From positions 558,001 through 622,000 of the forward strand of contig JAGVVL010000018.1 in the NCBI GenBank assembly GCA_018287875.1: 64,000 nt of DNA, given 5' to 3'. The notes below the pieces were generated by a model. The model saw nothing but the letters and a program-made list of their open reading frames with translations, was not told where the DNA came from and did no database searches. Below, one piece after another: positions 53,595 to 64,000 of this stretch. Source of the stretch: Nigrospora sphaerica (taxonomy: Eukaryota > Ascomycota > Sordariomycetes > Amphisphaeriales > Apiosporaceae). The position numbers and the translations under genes are program-made. Each line of letters starts with the position of its first letter. Position 1 is the first letter of the stretch.

Positions 53595-54732
53595 ATTGAC
53601 AACTTGGAATGTGCAAAAACGGTTTGTGGTGTCGGTATAGTGGAAATCGTGGTAAGGGCAGAGCTAGCGACGCGGTTGGGAGCAACTTGAAAGTATTAAC
53701 CCCGTGGATCCATGTCGGTTTTATATATCAGATGCAACGGATGGCAGGAAGGGCTCAAAGGGGCTCCGACCTCGTGGATTAATTCAAAGGTTCTGTTTTT
53801 GGCCTGCTTCGAAACTTGGCCTCGAATTCGTGTCAGACGAACTGCCAAAGGAAGTGGGGATGGGGTCTGAAACTCAGTGTTACAAGCCACTTGAAGACCT
53901 CATGTAACATAAATTCTATCTTAGTCGGCTTACGGGGGCTTAAGGATCGCGAACCATAGCATGTAAACAGGGGCCTCAAGGCTGAATGGTCTGATATCTG
54001 GACAAAACCGGCATTATGCCCATGGTGCCTGTGCCGCTTCAGACTGCACGCGCTACTAGTCACGCGAAGAGACTGTGCCGCAATGTAGCCCAAGTGACAC
54101 AGGAGGGTGTGAAAGAAACCATATTTCGATGCATTCTATAGTTGGAGTTCGCCCAGCCCCCAAAACGCTGACGCCAAGGGGAACTGCGCCGTAATAGGCG
54201 CCGGACCTGCATGGCTGCCAAGAGCTGACAGCGTCCCCAAGAGCATCCTATGAACCCCGGCCGCAGTGCCGAGGACAACCGAACATTGGCTGCTGTCGCA
54301 TGGTACCCCGGATTCGGGGGCCAATCCGCCACTGCAAGGGTGTGAACGATGGGTTGCGGCCGGCGGCGCAGCCACGAGCCCAAGACGGATAGTGACAAGA
54401 TCCCACAGGGAAATCTTGTCTGAGTAGCCAATCATTTCAATGTGTATATCGTTCATATAGACATTCCATAAGTGGGTTCTGATTGCGTGGCTTGGGGCCG
54501 AATAGAACAGCACATTGCCTGTCCGCACGCCAGTGCTGGATTTAAAGGCCCGCGCCCGAAGACACTTGATTTTCTCTCCTCCTTCATCTTCCGTCATCGG
54601 AAGCTCCTTAGAGTCACATCTTATTTTTTATTTTTTTTGCTTCCTCCCTATTCTCTCCATTCGCCTGAGACCCAGTACCGGATTAGAGGACCCCATTTTC
54701 CCCTAAACACACGTCAATTCCCCGCGCCAGCC
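53595..54732. other. Divergent intergenic region between two secreted-protein genes
   Basis: About 1.1 kb that must contain the promoters of the minus-strand gene (ATG 53594) and the plus-strand gene (ATG 54733). A T-rich tract (54623-54640) and a CT-rich leader precede 54733. No internal gene is recognised. Confidence 0.45.
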
Positions 54733-57250
54733 ATGAAGGATCTATTAGGAGCTGCATCAGCATGTGGCATATTGCTCGGCGCCGTCACGGCTCTGCAGCA
54801 TACGTTTCCGCCGTCTGTTACGATTATCCACACTGTCGACCTTGCTGTCCGACAGGCGGCCGATCCGCAGACGGCGGTTCTGGACCGGTGAGCGACCCCA
54901 CGTATGAGTCTCCTAGCATAAAGGTTCGATTAGCTAAGTCGTTCAATGCAGTGTCAAGGTTGCCGCCATCATACCAACCGGACCAGGACAGATTGGTGTG
55001 AATCCCCCCGGCACAGAGCCTCCGTACGTACTTGTAGCCCTCGATGCCGACATACCAGCTGACCTGGCGCCAGAACCGCGAACATTGAGGGCCATACCAA
55101 GTATCTGACAGAGGAGAACGGTAGTACCAAGGTATGCGACCCTAGACTAGATGAGCACCGAGGACTCTTTGCTGACCATCCATGCTCCTAGTGGATCGGT
55201 GTAGACCCGTCATACATTGCCGTCAAAACTACGACGACGACGCAGAAGGGCGGCGCGACGGCCGTGGCCACCGTCACCAAGGGCGTGGAGGCTATCAAGA
55301 ATGGCGCCGGCGGTCTGAACATCCTCCTCAGCCCGGCAGTGAAGAGCAAGCTCGAGGCCATCGCGAAAGAGGTCACACCTTGCGCCGCGAGACGCCGCCG
55401 CCGCCTCGGCCGTCAGCGACGCGCCGGGCCGGCATGCGGCTTGGCCGACTTCGTGCAGCGCGTCGGGGCGGACGCGGAGCTCCGAGGCAACTTCGCGCGC
55501 CCGCTCACGGACCAGGTGTGGCTTGAGATGGACGAGGGCTACGAAAGCGACGACCCGGCGGCCGATCCGGGCTGGGAAGGCGACGGCGGCGAGCACGTCG
55601 GCCTCGACGATGAAGGCTACTTCTCCAACGACGAGGAGGGCTTCTTCGAGGGTTCCGAAGCGGGCGAGGCCGAGGCGACGCTCGAGACCATCATCTTCTC
55701 GACCGAGGACGAGGCCGCCGCCGTAGGCGAGGCGCTCGCGGGGGCCGAGGCCGCCGCCGTCTGGGGCGGCTCGACCGTCACGGCCGGCTCGCTCCTGGCT
55801 TTCCTGTGGCACGGCCTATCGAACGGCAAGGCGATTCCCAACGCGAACCAGATCCCCAAAGAGAGCATTCACAGGGTCACCAAGACGAAGACCAAGACGA
55901 CCGCCAGCAGCACCTCGAGCTCAAGCTGCCCCACGTCCACTGGCATCCCCGTACGTTTGGCATTCCCCAACCCGCGCTGCAGTGATCTTGACGAGGCGGC
56001 GCACTGACGTGTTGTTTAACAGTCCGAGTGCGGAGCTGGGTGCAAGCCTACAAGAGTCCAGGTGGCGGGCGCTCAGGCCACCGGAATTTACGACTGGGCC
56101 TGCTCGGCAGTACGTTTATGATATGTCGGCGTCGGTATTCGGGTTTGCTGACCGGGAAACCAGGGGAGCTCTAAGGGCTGCATATGCGACCCGGCGACGG
56201 AGGGCCGTAACACGTTGTACAACGACGACTTCCATGCGGGCATCCAAGAGGCGCTCGCAGCGATCAACGAGGGCTTGGACAAGCCGAAGGAACCGAAGGC
56301 CTCGTGCCCAGGCGGGCTCACGAACGCGCCGAGCAAGTACTTGGTCGACATGACATCGACGGAATTCTGCAAAGACGTCATGGGCGACCTCCAAGCCAAG
56401 AAGGGTCCCGTCGCATACGACATCAAGGGAAACGCGATCCCGCTGATGAGGACGGCCAAGATCGAGGCGGGGACGACCGGTCGGGGGCTGCTAACGAGGG
56501 CGCCGCCCGAGGACCCCAACAACTACCTGGACTACCGGTTTTTCCTCTCTTACGAGCCCCAGGACGGCGAGTGCCTGGTCGAAAAGCAGGATCTGTGCAA
56601 GAATGCGTGGAAAAGCCTGGTCCAGACCAACTGTAAGTTGTCGCGAGCCACGACCCCAGCGCGACCCGAACGGCCCAACTGACCTCATCGCTCTTCCAGG
56701 CGGCAGCAACCATGGCTCGGCGGGCAACCGGATGTTCGCCGAGGCGTCGATCGACGTGGGCTGCGCCAAGTTCGCGTGGGCGGTGGACAAGGCCGAGGCG
56801 GCGGCGCCGACCCCCAAGCCCGAGTTCGGCACGCGGCAGTGCCACGAGGCGCACAGCCACCACGACGTCAACGCCGGCCAGCAGGACTCGTGGTCCGGCA
56901 TCGGTTGCGGCTTGTACAAGGACACGGTCATGCGGCCGGGCGACAAGGCCCTCTACTGGCACCCCGTCGGCATACCCGCCGACTACTTCCAGAACTACGA
57001 GGTCTCGTGGGTCGACGGCTGCAAGGCCGCCACCGAGCAGAAAGTCGCCCAGCCCCTACCCGACAATCCCGAGGTCACCTGCCAGTCCGTTATGAACATG
57101 AACTACCACAAGTGTAAGTGGACAGCCAACCCTCCCCTGCCGTAGCGGAAACGTCGGCTTGCTAACGCTGCAACAGGTAACAACGGTGGCGCGGGTGGCT
57201 ACGTGGACGTTGGCTGTTTGAGGTACAATTTCTACGTCACGAACCTGTAA
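54733..57250 (+). CDS. Secreted 691-residue orphan protein with duplicated Cys module, eight exons
   Basis: Exons 54733-54887, 54952-55023, 55074-55131, 55192-55950, 56023-56109, 56176-56632, 56700-57113 and 57177-57250; every junction keeps the frame and total coding length is 2076 nt. Signal peptide KDLLGAASACGILLGAVTA. Layout: a short N-terminal domain (KYLTEENGSTKWIGVDPSYI), a basic patch (CAARRRRRLGRQRR), a strongly acidic Gly-rich stretch (residues about 210-265), a Ser/Thr-rich linker ending in CPTSTGIP, then a Cys-rich C-terminal half. Near the end, two modules share C...C(G/N)(S/N)...DVGC with an aromatic strand (SIDVGCAKFAW and YVDVGCLRYNFYV), and in each a phase-1 intron splits the same Cys codon. 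I recognise no known enzyme domain; it is probably a cell-wall or extracellular protein. Confidence 0.72.
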
Positions 57251-57426
57251 GGTGGCGGGGGTCTATCCTGTCATGTCTTTTACCGCGCAATGTAGCACTG
57301 TCTTGTTGAAGTTAGCATGTTCCAAGTGATAAATTCCATGGACGCGAGGGACGCATCTTACTTTGTATTGTGCAGGTCTTCCCACCACTGTTACATATAC
57401 CGGTTTATGAATTGGAGTACCTTTAT

Positions 57427-60316
57427 AACAGAGCAGACCTCCTGGAACACCGACATGGACTCGAAAAGGGTGCGCAGACTCTACGATCGACCTAGCGTGG
57501 ACCACGGACGATCTCAGGGCTGCTTACGACGGGTATGCTCCATATGCTGGATCCGACCACCTCCCACAGGTGATACGCGTGGCTGGATCTCGAAGCGATC
57601 CTCAGGATAGACCGCGACGCAGCTGGAAAACAGCCGATTACGACCAAGCGAAGGCAGAAGCCGCACACCTACCGCAGCCAGGGCTACTTAAGACACCAGA
57701 AGAGATCGACGGATACACCGAAATGTTGACCAAAGAGCTAACTCGGATAGCCGACCTCGCGGCACCCCCCCGTCGTTCTAAGGGGAGAGGCAAGGCCTGG
57801 TGGAACCGTAACATAAAGGAGTTCATAGAAGAGGAGAGAAGAGCCCAGCGGACATGGCTTTCCGACAGAACGGACGTAGCCTGGCGAGCCCTCCGACAAG
57901 CATCTCTATCGAAAAAGAAGGCAATCCGCGAAGCGAAAACATCGACCTGGAGAAGCATACTACACGAGGCCTCCAGCCAGCCAGCTGGTATCTGGAGCAT
58001 CGCAAGACGGGCCAGAACTGAAGGGGCCGCGCCGCCGCTACCCCCAGCCGTCCCCACGCTCTATACACCGCAAGGCGAAGCAACGACGCATAAGGAGAAA
58101 GCAGAGGCCTTCCGCGCGAGGTTCTATCCTCCTCCTAAAGCTACGCCGACCGGTTTCCGAACAACAAACCGGTTCGCACCGCCTCTTAATATCGATTACG
58201 AGGTAACAACGGAGCAAGTACAGGACGTCCTTACTAAGGCCAGACAGTGGAAAGCACCTGGACCAGACCAGCTCCCGAACGGATTCCTGAAGCGTCTAGG
58301 AAAGCCACTTTACCGAGCTCTAGCCTCTCTAACAGAGGCATGCTGGCGTATAGGATATTATCCTAGAGCGTTCCGGAAAGCAGTCACCGTTATCCTTCGG
58401 AAACCAGGAAAGCAGCCAAGCGAATACCACCAAGCCGGCGGATGGAGACCTATCGCCTTGCTCAACACCATGGGCAAGGCGATCGAGAGCCTGCTAGCGC
58501 AACGGCTAGCCAGCTTTGCCGAAGAGAATGGACTCCTCCCAGACGAACAGATGGGTAACCGGAAAGGTCGTTCCACGGAGACTGCTCTGCGGCTACTAAC
58601 GGACCTAGTTCGTACGGCCTGGAAGTATGGGGGCACAGCAACCCTCCTCTCGCTGGATATCTCGGGGGCTTTCGACTTCGTCGACCATGGAAGGCTCCTC
58701 GCCAACCTACGAGCGTTAAGGGTCCCTATATGGACCATTAACTGGATCCGAAGCTTCCTATCTAACCGATCAACAACGCTGTTTTTCGATGGCCAGGAAT
58801 CGGATGAGATCCCGGTCCCAGCTGGCGTTCCGCAAGGCTCGCCCCTGTCACCTATTCTCTTCTGCCTCTATACAGCTGGTCTTTACAAAGCTCTCCGCGC
58901 CGTCCCAGGGATAGCTGCCATAGCTTTCGCAGACGACACGAACCTCGTGGGCTTCGGCTTAGACCCAGAGCAGACCTGCGAGCGACTGGAAGCCGCTCAC
59001 AGGGTCTGCAAAGAATGGGCAGTCAGCCATGGCATGACCTTTGCAGTTAAGAAATACCACTTGGTCCACTTCTCCCGAAGACGGAAGGGTCCGGACACGA
59101 AGATAGCCCTGGAAGGCCACGAAATTAAGCCAGAAGACTCCTGCCGCGTCCTCGGTATCCAGGTGGATAGACGCCTCCGCTGGGACACCCACATCCAGTC
59201 GATCTCCAAGAAGATGGCAACGCAGGTCTATGCCCTGGACCGCATAGCAGCCTCGACATGGGGTGCGTCTCTCCAGCGAGCCCGCCAAGTCTATATAGCC
59301 GTCGTGCGGTCTGCTATAGGCTATGGAGCCTCAGAATGGCACCACCACATCTCGAAAAACAGGGCTAAGACACTAGGCGATATCCAGACCGAGTGCCTCC
59401 GCAAGGTCACAGGGGCTTTCAAGGCGACAGCAGCCACGACACTAGAAACAGAAGCCTACGTATCACCCCTAGAGGTATGGCTTAATAAAGAGTGGCGGCG
59501 TCGGAAGAGAGGCTCCAGCAGCCGCGCATCGCATCACTTATCCAAGCTAGATGCGACATAGCAGCTAGGTGGATCCTAACAAGGCCGACTCGACGGCACA
59601 GGCCTAAAGGTCCAGAAGTTCCCGACCGCAAGAAATGGCTAGACGAATAGCTGGCTGGAGATTCAGCAAGCAAGGCCGAGGAGAGAGACTGGCTCCAGAG
59701 ATGGCAGCAAACGCAGGAAAACCGAACAGCGCGAGCACCGGCAGCAACCAAGATGCCGCCAGACAAGCACGTCCTCAAGCTCCACAAGGGACTCCATAAG
59801 GCGGAAAGCTCGATCCTCATCCAGGCGAGGACTAGCAAGATCGGGTTACGAGACTTTCTCTTTAAACGCAGGGTTCCAGGCTTCGACAGCCCATGGTGCG
59901 ACTGCGGTCAGGGTAGGAGACCGTCCGGCATATCCTCGTTTTCTGCCTAAGGGAGAGAGAAAGACGAGAGCATCTTATTCAAGCTCTTGGAGAACCGATA
60001 GACACGGACAGGATGCTCGATACCCCAGGGAAAGCAGGGATTATAGCCAGATGGCTACTCCGTTCGGGCAGGCTGGGAATGTTCCAGCTAGCGAATCAAC
60101 TCATCAGCTAGGAAGCGGGCACGTTGAGCCCGATCTCGGTATAGCAGGTCAGAAAGCAGACAGAGGCGGTGCGACGCAGAGGAACCTAGGTTTTTCATCC
60201 GGCCGGACGTCAGCCCGGAACGGTTTTCCTAGGCTTAGATACGTAGGGGGTCCTCATGGCCTAGATAGGTCGCTAGGTGTAAGAATAATAATAATAATAA
60301 TAATAAACAGAGCAGA
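57427..60316 (+). mobile_element. LINE copy L7 with 11-bp target-site duplication
   Basis: The element at about 57438-60305 is flanked by aacagagcaga at 57427-57437 and 60306-60316. It starts in the endonuclease C-terminal part and continues through RT, 3' UTR and (TAA)n. Like L1 it keeps Trp and Gln codons lost in L2, L4 and L8, so it is a recent, largely un-RIPed insertion. It lies about 180 bases downstream of the stop of the 691-residue gene. Confidence 0.92.
57438..59561 (+). CDS. L7 endonuclease C-terminus and reverse transcriptase (truncated)
   Basis: Open from the 5' truncation point. Encodes the TIDLAWTTDDLRAAYDG and YAGSDHLPQVIRVAG ends of the endonuclease, then RT motifs LSLDISGAFDFVDH, GVPQGSPLSPILF and FADD. 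A small deletion near 59485 shifts the frame and ends the ORF at 59561. Further down a TGG-to-TAG change (59647-59649) and a one-base deletion near 59911 break the C-terminal zinc region. No native start remains, so the piece is unlikely to be translated as such. Confidence 0.8.
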   Translation, partial: PPGTPTWTRKGCADSTIDLAWTTDDLRAAYDGYAPYAGSDHLPQVIRVAGSRSDPQDRPRRSWKTADYDQAKAEAAHLPQPGLLKTPEEIDGYTEMLTKELTRIADLAAPPRRSKGRGKAWWNRNIKEFIEEERRAQRTWLSDRTDVAWRALRQASLSKKKAIREAKTSTWRSILHEASSQPAGIWSIARRARTEGAAPPLPPAVPTLYTPQGEATTHKEKAEAFRARFYPPPKATPTGFRTTNRFAPPLNIDYEVTTEQVQDVLTKARQWKAPGPDQLPNGFLKRLGKPLYRALASLTEACWRIGYYPRAFRKAVTVILRKPGKQPSEYHQAGGWRPIALLNTMGKAIESLLAQRLASFAEENGLLPDEQMGNRKGRSTETALRLLTDLVRTAWKYGGTATLLSLDISGAFDFVDHGRLLANLRALRVPIWTINWIRSFLSNRSTTLFFDGQESDEIPVPAGVPQGSPLSPILFCLYTAGLYKALRAVPGIAAIAFADDTNLVGFGLDPEQTCERLEAAHRVCKEWAVSHGMTFAVKKYHLVHFSRRRKGPDTKIALEGHEIKPEDSCRVLGIQVDRRLRWDTHIQSISKKMATQVYALDRIAASTWGASLQRARQVYIAVVRSAIGYGASEWHHHISKNRAKTLGDIQTECLRKVTGAFKATAATTLETEAYVSPLEVWLNKEWRRRKRGSSSRASHHLSKLDAT

Positions 60317-60573
60317 TACGCAGTGCCCTCGTCACCTACCGAGGCCAGGTGCTCCGTGATGGCTTTCCCCGACGTCTGTCGCTTTGACTCTGCTGGCCCA
60401 CGACCCACGATGCCAAGGCGTGAAGAAGAGTCCATCCTTCGTCCATCACGATGCGCACTGGCCCCACGCGCGAGCAAGCGCCCGTTGATGCGGCACATGC
60501 GGCGTCCACTGCAGTACGCGCTGTAATAAAGCTCTCGCTTCTCGTCGGCCCTGAAACTCTTTATGAAAGCCCC
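60317..60573. other. Unique spacer between L7 and L8
   Basis: About 257 bases of non-repeat sequence separating the two oppositely oriented LINEs. No gene is recognised. Confidence 0.5.
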
Positions 60574-63500
60574 TTATTATTATTATTATTGTTCTTACAC
60601 CTAGCGACCTATCTAGGCCATGAGGACCCCCTGCGCATCTTAGCCTAGGAAAACCGTTCCGGGCTAACGTCCGGCCGGGTGAAAAACCTAGGTTCCGCTG
60701 CGTCGTACCGCTTCTATCTACTCTTTAACCTGCCATACCGAGATCGGGCTTAGCGCGCCCGCTTCCTAGCTGATAAGTTGATTCGCTAGCTGGAACATGT
60801 CCAGCCTTCCGGAGCGGAGTAGCCATCTTACGATAATTCCTGCTTTTCTTAGGGTGTCGAGCATCCTGTCCGTGTCTATCGGTCCTCCTAGAGCTTGGAC
60901 GAGATGCTCTCGTCTTTCTCTTTCCCGTGGGCAGAAAATGAGGATATGCCGGACGGTCTCCCTGCCCTGACCGCAGACGCACCAGGGACTGTCGAAGCCT
61001 AGGACCCTACGCTTAAAAAGGAAGTCTCGTAGCCCAATCTTACCAGTCCTCGCTTGAACGAGGATGGAGCTCTCGGCCTTATGGAGTCCCTTATGGAGCT
61101 TAAGGACATGCTTATCTAGCGGCATCTTAGTTGCTGCTAGGGTTCGTGCTGTTCGATTTTGCCGCGCTTGTTGCCATCTTTAAAGCCAGTCTCTCTCCTC
61201 AGCCTTGTGTGCTAAGTCTCCAGCTAGCTATTCGTTTAGCCACCTCTTACGATCGGGAGCGTCGGGGCCTTTCGGTCTGCGCCGGCGAGTCGGTCTTGTT
61301 AGGATCCATCTGGCTACGCTTTCGTATCTCGCTTGGATAAGTGATGCGATACGCGGCTGTTGGAGCCTCTCTTCCGATGCCGCCACCCTTCTGTTAAGCC
61401 ATGTGTCTAAGGGGGGCACGTAAGCTTCCGTTTCTAGTACTGCGGTGGCCGTGGCTTTGAAAGCTCCTGTGACCTTTCGGAGGCACTCTGTCTGGACGTC
61501 GTTAAGTACCTTGGCTCTATTTTTCGAGATCTGGCGGTGCCACTCTGAAGCTCCATAGCCTATCGTAGACCGTACGACGGCTGTATAGACTTGGCGGGCT
61601 CGCTGGAGAGACGCGCCCTATATCGAGCCGGCTATCCGGTTTAGAGCATAGACTTGCGTCGCCATCTTCTTTGATATCGACTGGATATGGACGTCCCAGC
61701 GGAGACGTCTATCTACCTGGATGCCAAGGACGCGGCAGGAGTCTTCTGGTTTGATTTCGTGACCTTCTAAGGCTATCTTCGTGTCCGGACCTTTACGTTT
61801 TCGAGAGAAGTGGACTAGGTGATATTTCTGGACTGCGAAGGTCATGCCGTGGCTGACTGCCTATTCCTTACAGATCCTGTAAGCGGCTTCCAGCCGCTCG
61901 CAGGTTTGCTCGGGGTTTAAACCGAAGCCCACGAGGTTTGTGTTGTCTACGAAGGCTATAGTAGCTATCCCTGGTATAGCGCGGAGAGCCTTATAGAGAC
62001 CGGCTGTATATAGGTAGAAGAGGATAGGCGATAGGGGTGAGCCCTGCAGGACGCCTGCCGGGACTGGGATCTCGTCCGATTCCTAGCCGTCGAAGAGTAG
62101 CATGGTAGACCGGTTAAATAGGAAGCTTCGGATCCAGCTGATAGTCTATATAGGGACTCTCAGCGCTTGCAGGTTAGCGAGGAGCCTTCCATAGTCGACC
62201 GAGTCGAAAGCGCCCGAAATATCCAGCAATAGAAGGGTTGCTACGCCTTTATATTTCCAGGCTATGTGGACTAAGTCCGTTAGCAACCGTAAGGCTGTTT
62301 CTGTGGAGCGGCCTTTCCGGTTGCCTATCTGTTCGTCCGGGAGCAGTCCGTTCTCTTCGGCAAAGCTAGCTAGCCGTTGCGCTAGTAGGCTCTCGATCGC
62401 TTTCCCTATAGTGTTAAGCAGCGCAATAGGTCTCCATCCGCCGGCTTAGTGATACTCGTTTAGCTGCTTTCCTGGCTTCCGGAGGATAACGGTGACTGCT
62501 TTCCGGAACGCTCTTGGATAGTATCCTATATGCCAGCACGCTTCTGCTAAGGAGGCCAAGGCCTGGAAGAGGGGCTTTCCTAGGCGTTTAAGGAATCCGT
62601 TCGGAAGCTGGTTTAGTCCAGGTGCCTTCCACTGGCCTGCCTTAGTAAGGATATCTTAGACTTGTTCTGCTGTCACCTTGCTATCCATATCGAGAGGCGC
62701 TACGAGCCGGTTCGTTATTCGGAAGCCGGTGTACGTAGCCTTAGGGAGGGGATAGAACCTCTCTCGGAAGGCCTCTGTTTTCTCCTTATGGGTCGTTGCT
62801 TCGCCATACAGTGTGTAGAGCGTAGGGACTGCTAGGGGTAACGGCAGTGCTGCTCCTTCTGTTCTTGCCTATCTCGCAATATTCTAGACGCCAGCTGGCT
62901 GGTTAGACGCCTCGTGGAGCATATGTCTCCAGGACACCGTCTTAGCTTCTCGGATTGCTTTCTTCTTTAAGAGAGTTGACTAACGGAGGGCTCGCTAAGC
63001 TGCGTCCGTCCTATCGGAAAGCCATGTCCACTAGGCTCGTCGCTCCTTTTCTATAGCTTCTTCTATCTCGCGGTTCCACCAGGCTTTACCTCTCCCTTTA
63101 AAGTAGCGGAGGGGGGCAACTAGGTCGGCTATCCGAGTTAATTCCTTAGTTAACGTTTCGGTGTAGCTATCGATTTCTTTTGGTGTCTCGAGTCGCCCTG
63201 GCTGTGGTAAGTGTGCCGCCTCTGCCTTCGCCTGGTTATAGTCAGCTGTTTTCCAGCTACGTCGTGGCCTGTCTTGACGATCTGTACGGGGTCCAGCCAC
63301 GCGTATCACCTAGGGGAGGTGATCGGATCCAGTAAATGGGGTATACCCGTTGTAGGCAGCTCGGAGATCGTCCGTGGCCCACGCTAAGTCGATCGTGGAG
63401 TCCATGCACCCTCTTCGAGTCCATATCGGTGTTCCAGGGGGGGTGATCAGCTGGAGTCTCCAGGATTCTGCTAGCTGGAGTAGCTTGTTGGCTGCATTAT

Positions 63501-64000
63501 GGGGTCGGACGTTGTATCCTCCCCAGACGGGGTGGTGGATGTTGAAGTCTCCCACGAGGACTGTTCGTCTTAGCTGGGGTTCGGCATAGAGGGCTTCGAT
63601 AGCGGGTAGGTCCGATCTGCTGGTGGACCCAGGGGGAGGCGAGTATATGTAGACAACCGTTATAGGACCGTCTAGCAGCTGGATCGTGATATAGCACCTG
63701 TCTGGCTGCGCCTTGTAGGTCCACTATGCTAAGGGGAACTTCTTGTTAATATATATACATGCTCTACCTCCCTCGGTAGCGTATAGGAGGTGGTATAGAG
63801 AGGATCTTAAGTAATAGGTAGTCGGTATATATGGGTTTCGCCAGGGCTCTTAGATAGCTAGGATGTCGTATTCTTCGGAGATGGCATCGACTGCCGGGAT
63901 CTGTGCTTTCTTACTTTTCTGCGTGTTCCAGTGTAGGATCCTTAGCGCTGTCATGGTCGAGCGTGGATGCTATTTAGTGTTAACTCCGGTGTTTCGATGT
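60574..64000 (-). mobile_element. LINE copy L8, RIP-mutated, continuing beyond the window
   Basis: Reverse orientation: (TTA)n tail at about 60574-60591, 3' UTR, the ORF2 C-terminus (60766-61125), RT and endonuclease with many stops, the ORF2 start near 63953 and the end of ORF1 at the window edge. Trp-to-stop changes (for example near 62152) and the high TpA content indicate RIP. The element is at least 3.4 kb long and may be as complete as L4. It lies tail to tail with L7. Confidence 0.88.

Noticed and set aside
54060..54597. Two overlapping minus-strand ORFs (123 and 153 codons)
   Set aside because: They overlap each other in different frames in an intergenic region and have no recognisable content.

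Overview
The window looks like accessory DNA from a filamentous ascomycete, most likely a Sordariomycete. The basis is genes with short (47-105 nt) spliceosomal introns carrying GT...CTRAC...AG signals, typical fungal gene families (F-box/LRR-like, DUF7730-like, berberine-bridge oxidase, P450, NmrA-like), and many copies of a Tad1-type LINE, several of them showing the C-to-T/G-to-A decay of repeat-induced point mutation (RIP). No rRNA, tRNA or CRISPR array was seen.

Layout. 0.6-6.8 kb: a five-exon secreted aspzincin-like metallopeptidase, an F-box-like protein and, on the minus strand, an NmrA/SDR-like protein. 7.8-11.4 kb: LINE copy L1 with a clear target-site duplication and an intact reverse-transcriptase ORF. 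11.8-16.5 kb: a secreted bicovalent-FAD oxidase, an uncertain glycine-zipper ORF and a secreted M6-like metallopeptidase. 16.5-27.2 kb: a RIP-damaged LINE island (L2 plus, L3 and L4 minus; L4 is nearly full length with ORF1). 27.3-31.2 kb: a cytochrome P450 whose last intron lacks an AG acceptor, and a secreted HD-domain (cyanamide-hydratase-like) protein. 33.4-39.9 kb: a cysteine-rich secreted protein, two short LINE tails (L5, L6), a 98-residue secreted protein and a truncated transposase-like helix-turn-helix protein. 40.4-40.9 kb: a cluster of palindromic GGGTAACCC/CCCATGGG repeats. 43.0-47.0 kb: a 721-residue orphan and a Kex2-type secreted protein. 50.9-57.3 kb: a DUF7730-like gene, a second aspzincin-like secreted protein on the minus strand and a 691-residue eight-exon secreted orphan. 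57.4-64.0 kb: LINE copies L7 and L8, tail to tail; L8 runs off the window.

How it fits together. About nine of the thirteen or so convincing genes encode predicted secreted proteins (three metallopeptidases, an oxidase, an HD hydrolase and four small or orphan proteins), set among transposons. This resembles the repeat-rich, secretome-rich compartments of plant- or insect-associated fungi. There is no single clear biosynthetic cluster: the P450 stands without a synthase. The most interesting items are the two peptidase genes whose zinc-ligand motifs are assembled by splicing, the 691-residue protein with a duplicated Cys module sharing an intron position, and the contrast between intact and RIP-mutated copies of one LINE family.

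Exon boundaries were derived by hand from splice consensus and frame continuity; no database search was possible.
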